Below, one piece after another: positions 30,201 through 42,200 of a stretch of DNA of 64,000 bases. The translations under genes were made by a program, and so were the position numbers. Numbering within the stretch: position 1 is the stretch's first letter; each line of letters starts with the position of its first letter. This DNA is from Aphidius gifuensis. Lineage: Eukaryota > Arthropoda > Insecta > Hymenoptera > Braconidae. The notes under the pieces are model-generated. The model was not told where the DNA came from. It made no database searches and saw only the letters and a program-made list of their open reading frames with translations. The stretch spans positions 7,874,001-7,938,000 of the forward strand of contig NC_057792.1 in assembly GCF_014905175.1 (NCBI RefSeq). Direction: 5' to 3'.

Positions 30201-33200
30201 GTCAACATCGACACAATGTTCTCCATTTAATCCAAACCCTGTGTGACATTTGCAAATAGCTTGATGATTAAAAACAATGCAATTGCCGTATCCGCAATTT
30301 ACTTTATTGCAGGGACTTGAACACTTGTTGCTTTCTACATTGCAATATTTGTCTGTAGAACAGTCATTATTTGATAAGCATTCAACTTTAAAGCAACCAG
30401 AAGAATCACCAAGATACCCAGGTTGGCACTGGCATCCAGCTTGATGATCAATCACAGAACAAATGGTATTTTCTCCACAATCGACAATAGAACATGTATC
30501 TGAACATTTATGATTAATGCAAGATTGAGAACTACTACAATCAGTATCAGTTTTACATTGATTAGGAATTAAACATCCAATAGCTATTGGATCACCAGCT
30601 GTTCCCGCTGAACAGACACACTTATATGACCCATTGAGATTAATACATTCTGCAGTAGGATGGCAAGGATGCTCCAAGCATTCGTCAAGATCTAAACATT
30701 TGTCATTGCTGAAAATATATCCATGTCCACATTTGCACTTTCCATTGATACAAGCCTCATTGATTCGACATCCAGCATTAGAGGTGCAACCTGCTGAGCA
30801 AATTCCATCGAAACAAAGTTCTCCAGGTAAGCAATTTCCATTACCATAACAAACTTTGACACAAATATCGTTTTGACAACGTTCACCATGAGCACAACTA
30901 ACTTTTGATGAGCAAGTACTTTGACAAAAACCTTGGATACACTGATGTTGAGTTGGGCAATCTTGTGAGGTCTGACAAACTGCGGGAACACGTACGCAAC
31001 CTTGCTGAGGACTTGGATTTCCCTGAAATCCGGAGGGACAAGAACATTCTGTTTGATGTTCTACACAGTCACAAATTGCATTTGGGCCACAAACATTTTC
31101 CCTAGAGCATGGATTTTGGCAAGAATTATTAATGCATGCCTGGTCAGCTGGACAGTTTTTACTACTTCTGCAGCCCATAATGCAAATTCCATTGTGACAA
31201 GTCTGATCTGATTGACATTGATATGGGGTGACACAAGGAACAACACAAATACTGTCAATACATTTTTCGCCTTCTGAACAGTCTGAAATTGATCGACAAA
31301 CAGCTTTGCATTGACCGTCTAGGCAAATTCCATCATTACAGTCTGCTGATGTTCGACAGTAATTCGACGATCTCACACATCCTTCTCGGGGTCCTTCAAT
31401 TGATGGAGTAAAGCGATGAATGCATTTGCAAATTGGTTCACCACTGACAATTTGACAAAAGGAATTTTTTCCACAAGTATTTTCACAGGGGTTAAAACAT
31501 CGATGATTTTGACAAATTGAATTTTCCGGACAGTCTTTTGTTGACAAACATGAACCTTCTGGAATGCAGCCTGCTTCATAGGGATCACCAACTGTTCCCA
31601 ATTGACATTGACAAACTGGTGAATCTTTAGCACCAACAATGCAAACTGCAGTTGGATGACAAGGATTTGGATTGCAAGATTCGACAGCGGCACATTCAAC
31701 ATCAGCGACTGGATTAGGTTTAAATCCTGGAGGGCATTGACATATTGCTCGATGATCATCACCAATACAAACTGCATTTATTCCACATGAGTTTTCATCG
31801 CAAACATTATGACAAGTGTGTGTTAATCTATTGCAAAGTTGATTAGATGGACAGTCAATATTATAAACACAAGGAACAGGCTTACATCCTTTTGCTGAAT
31901 CGCTTGGATCTCCAGCATACAAACCAACTGGACATTCACAGTTTGCTTCATGATTATTTACAACACAAAGAGCATTTGGTCCACATGAAATAAAATCACA
32001 AACCGGCAAACATAGTAATAATCCGTCTTGGCCATTTGACCGACAAGTATGATCCTCGGAACATTCTGAATCTGTTGAGCAACGATTTTGCCGAGAAGGT
32101 TGACATCCTTTCCGATCATTAGGATTTCCAGTAAATCCTAGAAGACATTCACAATTTCCTTGATGATTTTTAGCTACACATTGCGAGTTTGGTGCACAAG
32201 TTAGACTGCTACAAACTTGGATACATTTCAAAACTCCTAACGAATCAGGACGACATGCTTCGGTGATTTGACAATCTTTATCGTTGATACAATCTGGTAC
32301 TGCGGGTTTTTCGCAACTTGATGTCACAGGATTCATTTCATATCCATCTAAACAATGACAAGAATGACCAGTTGAATCTCCAATGCAATTTTGATGTGCG
32401 CCACAGGTCATTCGACTGCAGGGATTAACGCATTGACGAATTTCGTTTTCGAGAATGCAGTAATGATCTTTTGAACATTCGGCATCATAAGTACAACCTG
32501 AATAGTCGGATCTTTCCGGCTGGCAACCAGTAATTAAATTAGATGGATTTCCTAAATACCCATCGAGACATAAGCATGATGAAATATGATTTTCGGTAAT
32601 GCAAATTGCATTGGGTCCACATTGTAATTTACTGCATGCGTCAACACATTTTCGAATACCCTTGCCAACTTGAAAACATATTTCTTGAGGTTGACATTCT
32701 AAATCATTCAAACAATGACCAAATAAGTGACAGCCATTTCCATCATTTGGATTTCCAGAATATCCTGATGGACATATGCAGCTTCCATCTTGGCAAACAG
32801 CACGAGGTCCACATTTGACGTTTGCACACTTGTTGATACATTTTCCGCTGACACAAGTATAATCCAAAGGACAAACAACTTCATGGCTACACTGACAAGA
32901 TTGAGCATCGACACAAGGACCTGATTTTAGTCCCGAACATTCAATGAATGGATTGCCGAAAAAGTTGTCTTTACAGCGACAATCATAACTTCCGATTGTA
33001 TTAATGCAAACTGCATTTATTCCACAAGCATTTCCATTGCACTCATTAACATCATAGCACTGTACGTATGGATTTCCAGCGTAACCAGAAGCACAAAGAC
33101 ACTCAATGGCATTAAGACCTGCTTGGCAATGAGCATTTGTACCACATAAAGACTTTGAGCATTCTGATTCTTTTTGAATCCCGCAGCCTTGATAAGGATT

Positions 33201-36200
33201 TCCAGACATTCCAGGATCACAAACACATTTAAAATCTGATGAATCATATTCACAATGAGCATTTCCCCCGCAAGCTGGATTGCATTTTGGTGGTTCGATT
33301 GGTATACGGGTGCCGATGAATTTTAAAACTGATTTTTAAATTGTGACTTAAATATTAAAGTTCTTTGAAAGATAAAAAAAAAACTTACGTGAAACACACT
33401 CGTTGTTTTTGCCTTCAATAAATCCAACAACACATCTACACCATGGTGCGTGCTTATCGGGCTCGCAATATGCGTTAGGTCCGCACGGCACATTATCACA
33501 TGGATTGACACAACTTCCTTGAATACAAGCAAAATAATTTTCACAATCTTGATTAACGTCACATTCTGTTCTTGGCTGAGCAATACCAGAGCAACCATTT
33601 CCATAAGGATCTCCAACAGATCCTTTCGGACATTCACATACATGTCCTCCTCGATTATTTATACAATATGCCCCATTACCACAGGGATTGTTCGCACACT
33701 CATTAACATTAACGCAACCATGTTGAGGATCACCTTCATATCTACTTTCACACATGCACTTTGGTGGATCACTTGGCGTACATTTTGCATTAATTCCGCA
33801 AGGAAATCTATCACAAGGGTTTTTACACTGATTACCATCCGAAATATCCGTAAAGAAGGGTGGTGGACAGACGCATTCTCCAGGCTGTACACATTTTTCA
33901 TTTGGTTTACATTCATGATCATTTGTGCAACGTTTTTGTGCTGGTGAACAAAGTCCATTGTAAGGATCACCACCATACCCATATGGACATAAACATTCAT
34001 GTGATCCTGGTTTGTTAATACATTCTGCTCCATATCCACAAACCTGGCGTCCTTCAGCGCATTCATCAATATCCTCACATGATCCATCCGGTTGTGTTGA
34101 ATAACCTTTAGGACACGCACAGTAGCTAACTCCACCAGCGATTGTGATACACTCAGCACCACTCGGACAGTTTTCACCTTTCGAGCAATCAGCAAGCATA
34201 CACTTGCCACTAACAATTTTATATGGTGGTTGACACTGACACTCAATGCTATTGCATTCTTCACACAGAGTAAATGGATTACCATTAAACCCTGGGGGAC
34301 ATTGACACTCATAACTTCCTGGGAGATTTTTACAAATCGCATTTATTCCACATGCCAGCTTATCACGATGTTCCATGCACTCATCAATATCTCGGCATTT
34401 TCCTGAATGTTCATCACGAGTGTAACCACGTTGACAAATACAAACACTACTACCAATAAATTCATCTTTGATACATTGTTCACCGGCTGGACAAGGTGTG
34501 CTTGGTCCACATTTATGAGGAAGCTCAGATTCTTTACAACCACCCATATATGGATCACCAGTTGTACCAGTTGGACATTGACAGGAGAAAGAACCAGCCT
34601 CATTGTTGCAGACCGCTCCTGGTGGACAAGGATTTACCGCACACTCATTAATGTCTGTGCAGCCGTCTTTAATACCTGCTTTACCAGTGTATCCATTACT
34701 ACACAAACACGTTGCAATATCATTCAACAACATACAATGAGCATTCGGACCACAAGACACGTCTTCACATGGATCTATAATAAAAAATTATCTCATTTAT
34801 TTATTCATTTACCTTCTTTTACGGAGGTGGGATAGACGCGAAGCGTTCCACCATAGTATTGTTTTCTTTAAGATTAAACAATTTTTTTAGGTTTATTGTA
34901 CTGAAAAATTAATAATAAGAAATTGAGTATTTTGTCAAAAAATAAACTATAAAGAACTTTTAAATTTTCAGCAAATCTTTTAAATATTGAATAAGAATAG
35001 AAGTGCAATAAAAAAAAAAAACTATTTACGGTGTATTTTGTTTAAAAATATTAATATTTAAAAAAAATTATTTCAATTGCACTACAACTATAAACGTTTT
35101 ACTATCTTTATAGCATCAAAAGATGAATAAAATATATAGTTTAAGAATAAAAAAAAACTTACGTCTACAATCGTTTCCAACGTTAGGCTCCGGGCATAAG
35201 CACCTTTTCTGAGGATCACAAATAGCATTACCAGGGCAATCAGCATCCAACTCACAGCTAACAACTCCAACACACTTGATATATGGATCAGGATCAGGTA
35301 TTGTGCCTTCAGGACATGTACACGTATATTCACCCTCTGTATTGGTACATGATGCACCATGACCACAAGCACCTGCTCTTGTACACTCGTCGACGTCTTT
35401 AAATTTAACCACAGATATGAATCATTTTATTTTTACAATGTTTAATAAGAATATCAAAACAAAAGTTTCAACAACAACAACAGAAATAAAAGATAAAATA
35501 TATACAAACTATAAATTGAAATATAAAACTTACCAATGCATTGCTTGAAAGCAGAATATCATTTCAGAATATTCCTGGTGTTAACATTGAACAACGACAG
35601 GTCCGTTCACCACATCACATTCATTTATATCTGAATTACATAATATTCAATTTATTTGTGTTTTTATTTTTATTTAATTATAATTTTTAAAAGCAAATAA
35701 TAATTATTTATCCGGTAAGTAGATGTTAATATTTATTTCGCATTTCTATCTCATACATATATCTTAGCTAAAACTTTTGCTCCACATCGGTAAAGTAATA
35801 TAATAATCATTATTATTAAGTTCTATCAAATAAAGTTCACAAGATATTGATAATGACGCTCAACTTACCAACACATCCAACAGAAATATCGTTCGGATTG
35901 AACGTCCAACCATCTTCGCAAATGCAATAAGCTTCTTGTCCATCAGCTTTACAATATGCATGTTCACCGCAAGTGACTTCATCACATGGTGCTAAAAATA
36001 AATGAATTATTGAATTATTAACATAAAATGATATATAATAAAAATCTGTCACGTATATAAATTTATGGTTAACATTCATTATTGAAAATGAAAAATAAAT
36101 ACACGTAAATAAAGAAGGCAACTTTATAGCTTTCTTACAATCATCAGCATGTTATCGTCAATCATAGTCTTTATAGTTAATGTGCTAAGGAAGAGTAGAA

Positions 36201-39200
36201 AAAACCAAGCTCAATTTTTCATAATGTTAAAGAAAAATCCTTCATATTTATATTTATATATACCTTTACATGATATATGTGGGGGTGTGCCGATAAAACC
36301 GGTCTCACAAGAGCAATGATAACTTCCTCGGGTATTTGTGCACACTGATGATGGACCACAAGGATTTGTTGTACACTCATTGAGGTCTTCGCACTCAGCA
36401 CCAATGGCCTTGAAGCCGTCCTTGCAATAACACTGGCCCTCAATACACTCGGCATTATTTACACAATCAAAATTAGTTTTGCATAATGTTGTAACGTCCG
36501 TCTACATAACAAAAATACTTATTATTTATTGCAGAATCAAATAGCTCAATATTAATTTAAAGTAGAAAATAATAAATGATCAATTTTTTATTCATCGAAT
36601 ATTTTACTTATGGTAACTTTATTACCAGACATTTATACTTTTGAATTCTAATGATTGGTTGATTTCGTAGCTGAAAATTATGAACGACTATGTAAAGACT
36701 ACCATAATAAAATTGACTTCCCAGATTTTTTTAGAATTGACTTATTCAAAAATTAAAAATATATTGAAATATTTTTGGACTAAAAAAAATAACCCTTTAA
36801 TGGTGAAACTTGAATTCCAAGTCATTAAATTTTTTACAGATTTTCCCTAAATGAACCAATTTCATAGTAATACGGAGAATAATTTCTTTAAAAAAAAATA
36901 AAAATTATTAATGAATACAAATAATTTAACAAACCTGATCACATGCAACTGTTGGACTAGGATTTTTGCTATATCCTGGTGGACATAAACAAGTATAACC
37001 TGGTACAGTATTTTTACAAACTGCATTTTTGCCACAAGGATTTTCCAGTACACTACACTCATCAATGTCTGTAAAATGTAACGATAAAAATAAACAAAAG
37101 TTTAAAGTAAATAACTTTTTTCAGATTAGATTTTTCATTATGAATTAAAAGTATATTAGTCTGACCGAAGCAAGCCTTGAAGGGATCCCCAGTATAATCT
37201 TGCTTGCATCTGCAGATAAAGCTTCCAACTGTATCAATACACTCAGCATTTTCTCCACATGGATTTTTTTTGCACTCGTCAACATCTAGTAATTTAATTA
37301 ATGTGTTATATTTATTATGATGATGAATTATTGTTATGATTATTATTATTATTATTATTCATACAAATTAATAAATATTATTTTAAATGATTGTTACTGA
37401 CTTTCACAGAGAATAAGTCCCTGTCCTAGGAAGCCCTGAGGGCAAATACATTTGTATGAGCCAGGGACATTAATGCATTTTGCATTGGAAGCACAAGCAT
37501 TGTTTCTTGAGCACTCGTTTATATCCGTACATCCTAGTACTGGATCGTGTTGATAACCTTGAGCACATCGGCATTCAAAACCATTCTTGACATTTACACA
37601 TTTTGATTCCTTACCACAAGGATTATTCAGCTTGCATTCGTTGATGTCTGTTAGCCATTTTAGTCAATAAATTCAAGCATTATTTTTAATGTATAATTTA
37701 AATTATTTCATCTCAATATTTTTTAAATATAAAAAAAAAAAAGATTATTTTATATTTTAAATGAATTTTAATATATATTATATCTAATGATATTGTTGAA
37801 ATTTTTTTTAATGGGTTTTAAAAATTAAGTTCTAATGTTTTTTTTTTCTGAATAGTATAGTTAAAAATAATTTTATGATGATTGAGCTGATAAATAATTT
37901 TATGGAAAAAAATACCGTGACATCCAGTAAATGGATCTCCACCCATGCCATCGGGACATGTACATCGAAAGCTTCCTTCAAAGTTTTCACACAATGCTGA
38001 TTTTCCACACGGACTTCTCGTACACTCGTTGATGTCGGTGCAACCTTCTTCAGGGCTCCCTTGAAATCCCTCGGGGCATTCACATCGATGACTACCTAAC
38101 AGATTAATACACTGTGCCTTTAGACCACAAGTATTATTATGCTCACACTCATTAATATCATAACACTGAAAAAACAAAATAAATATAAATCATTTGACAA
38201 AAGCCAATAAACAAAAAAATTATTAATAATAATATAATACCATTTTGATTTTATTAAACCATGTACTGAAAAACTCATTTGAGAAAATGTAATTTAAAAA
38301 AGTTTAATATATTTATAGGATGATAAAACTTAAATTTCTATATACATATGGTAGAAAAAAAAAGTATATGATAGAAAAAAAAGTGCGTGTTGCGACTAGC
38401 GCAGAGATGAGAAACTTCTTTGTATTGGGAGTTGTTTTAGACTGACAAAGTTCGGGGATATTAAATGAAGAAAATTAGACTATATATGTCTCATGTCTTG
38501 GACTTCATGCAGAACCGAGACTGAGACCGAGAGCATCGGCTAAAAGTCTTGGCATCGCCAATCGTATTGAAAAAAAAAAACTGTTATTAATAGATGGCTC
38601 TGGTTTTTACTTCGATTTTTTTTTCTAGATGTAAAATAAAACTAATAATAAGAAAATAATATCAATATTACAAAATACTGGTCATTTTAATTCAATAAAA
38701 TAATACATTCACAATATTTTCTTCGCGTTAAGTAAAGTAATGAAATTATTCTTTTTTTTTTGTATTTTTGTTTTGTATATTTGTTTTGTAATTTTTTATT
38801 TTTTTGTATATTATCAATATTTTTTTTTTTCCTATTGACCAATTTTACCAATAGAGTGAGACATGCAACACCAACCGAACAAATGTTTCGTTTTGTAAAG
38901 GAATTTTTTAATTGGTCAGCCCATGGAATGGCGAATCAATAGAATTATTGCCAACCAATTTTGAGAGATATAGGAAAGAGGGGTTTAAAAATAACGACCA
39001 AAAAGTATCTCCAAGCCAAAAGTAGTATCTTTGTACCGCAAAACGTACAAAAGTACCTTTTTTGGCAACCCTGGTCATGAGTGGTTTTTCAAAGACAGTT
39101 AAATATTTAATTTAATTTAGTAATAATATCATTAGGTATTATAGTAGTTTAAATATTTTAAACATATTTATGTATAGACATACCCTCTCGTAGGGATTTC

Positions 39201-42200
39201 CTTTGAATCCATTTAAACACGTACAAGTAAAATTTCCTTGAGTATTTTCGCAAAATGCATTGTCACCACATGCATTCGGTAATTCACATTCATTGATATC
39301 GTCACAACGTTCTTCACCATCACCAGTATATCCTGGATTGCACCTACAGAGAAAATTCGATGGCAAATTACAGCATTCAGAATTTTCAACGCATCGTGAT
39401 GCTAAGGCTGGATCGTCACATTCATTTATATCTAAAAAAAAAAAACATAAAGCACCGTTAGTAGAATAGTCACTAAGAAAATTGTACTCGTAAAGAACAG
39501 TAAGGAAGTCTAAGTTTTGAACATGAATAAAATTGTATATATGTATAGATATTTTTTATTATACCTCATATCGAAATTATTATCTCTACTTATTTATTTT
39601 CTTTTCTTTTATTTTTTCTATTTTCATTTAATTTTACCTTCACAAGAAAATCCATCTCCTTTGAAGCCCGGGAAACAGGTACAATCAAAGCTGCCAAGAG
39701 TGTTTGTACAATGGGCGAAAATATCACAGGGTTTTGACTTGCACTCGTTTTCGTCTAGAAAAAAACAAAATAATAAAATGTAAACAATGATAATATATGA
39801 TTATTTTTTTTGTTTTTTGTTCAACAATATTTATTAAGACCATAAAAAAACACGGATATTTAACAAACAGTTTGGACATTTTATTATTTTACAAAACTTG
39901 TTAAAGTTAAAAATTATTTTTGTTTTATTTGTTTTGTCTGCTTTTTTTATCATTTTTCTGGTTTTAAAGCAACAAATAATTAAAGATCAACGACATTCAT
40001 ATTTATGATATTGTTTCTAGCGGATAAAAAAATAATGGCTCCTGGAATTTATATTTTCATATTATTTAATGTATTTTCTTATTTACCTGGTTCTTGACAA
40101 TTACATCCACCGAAGCCATCATTACAGTGGCAAACAGAATCAAGGCAAACACCATTTTGGCACTTTGTACCATCTTCTTTTGTACAATCATCTGAAAAAA
40201 TTTGAATGTACATTATAGTGAAAACTTGCCTGGAAAAGTCACATGCATTTGTAAATATAGTAAAAGAAAGACCACTTTTTTCATGATTTTATAACTTAAA
40301 AAGAACTTGTTGAATCTCAAACATAATAAATTTTCTTTGTTTTTTTTAAACCTGTATCTGTATGTTTCTAGCTACGACAAAATCGGAATATATTTGGAAA
40401 CTGATAATAAACAAAGTTAAAAACTGATTTATAAACATAATAGGGGGTCTATCCAAGATAATCATATTCAGTATTCCGGTTATTTAGTATTTTTACTCCC
40501 ATGTCTAAATTTTTATACTTGACTGACGCGTCGTTACTATAGTATTAGTGTCCTGGCCTGTATTTATCCTTAAAAATAGAAAAAAAAATTTAGTCTACCC
40601 TGACGGAATCGCCCCATGTAAAACAGACTTATCACATAATTATTTCAACTACATTAACTCCTTACTCATTTGCCAAAATAAATTGCGAGCTTGTTCAATG
40701 TCAAAAATATGAGTTTCGTCTGGTTTCGGTTTCATCAGCTACAGTTTCGTTTCGTTTCGTCGTCACAATTCTTGAGGAATTTAGACGATTTTTGGCCGAA
40801 TATAGGATAGATTTGAAATTTACACAGTAGATTCTTGATATACTGACACATATTCTCAATTTTTTTAGTAATTGTTTGGAAGCTCGTTATTCTTAAATTA
40901 ATTTTTTAAGTTGACAACTTTTAACATGGACTCTTATGGAGATGTTGAATGAATTAAAAATGATGACGTCCCCAACCACCGACTTATACCCGATAAGCTC
41001 GCGCGCCTTCGAAAGCTGACTCGAAAACTGACTCCTACCAAGTCTTTTAATACCAAAATTGCAATATGGTTCAAATTATTACTGAAAAGTAAATAAAAAA
41101 GTTGATTCAAATTTCTGATATCAAAGTTTTAAAAGTTTTTGTCAAGTATAATATTGTTGGGCATATTCAATTTTGAAAGATTTATACATATAATATATAG
41201 TTTAGTTAATTGATCTATTTTTTTTTTCGTTCCAAAATGCTACTAATTATATACTCATGACCTCAAAGCTTAAAAGTTTAAAACATAAAACTTTCCAATA
41301 ATATTAATTTTCTTTTAGATTTTAATGTAACAATGAGAACATCAGTTTCTAGATAAAAAATGATAAGAGAAAATAAAAATGAAATATAAGCTGTTGAGGG
41401 AAATTCACAAGCTAAATGTGAAATTATGAACAAAATGTGCATGACTGTGATAACTTGGACTGCGTGACGTGAGTATCGTAACGGTATAACATTGAATGCC
41501 ACCATGTAAAAGAAAAAAAAAATTATAATATGATATAAAAATAAAAAAAGTGACTTTAAGAAATTGATAATAATAATTTAATGTTTTATCAGTCAGTTTT
41601 TAACAATTTATAATTTTTTTTATTTATCTTCCATTAAAGATATATTTTGATTTGGATAAACGTGAGGTACATAATACACGGAGAAAAGGTACGACAAAAA
41701 TCGCTCTGCCAGCACAGCAAACTTAAGGTTGATTCCCAGTCGCATCCCCGAACCAATATTTATGCCACGAAAGGCCCGTATATCAATAACGCTATTTTTT
41801 ATTCCCGTGTCCTAAAATTTTTTGTGGCGCCACTGATGAAAAAACTAAGTTCTTTAGTAGTATGTGTGTGCGCGGCAACACACTAGCAAACAAAGTTTAC
41901 GTCGTACACTGAAACCATGCTTGTGTTCATGTCTGTGTGCTGCGTTTCTCGCGAAATTTTTGAATTTTAAAGTTATTTATTTTTAAAACGCAACAGACGA
42001 AATACTAAAAATTTATATCAAAAATTTGTCTTTTCTAGCACTACAAACTGATAGAAATTTAACGTTTTCTGTTGCGTAGATTTTATGTTACTAGGAACAG
42101 TGGTAATAATGTGTGAATTTCCAAAAAGCGCACTACCCCTCTTACGCTTTGGAAATTCACACATTATTCCCACTGCCCTTGTAGCATAAAATTTTTTATT

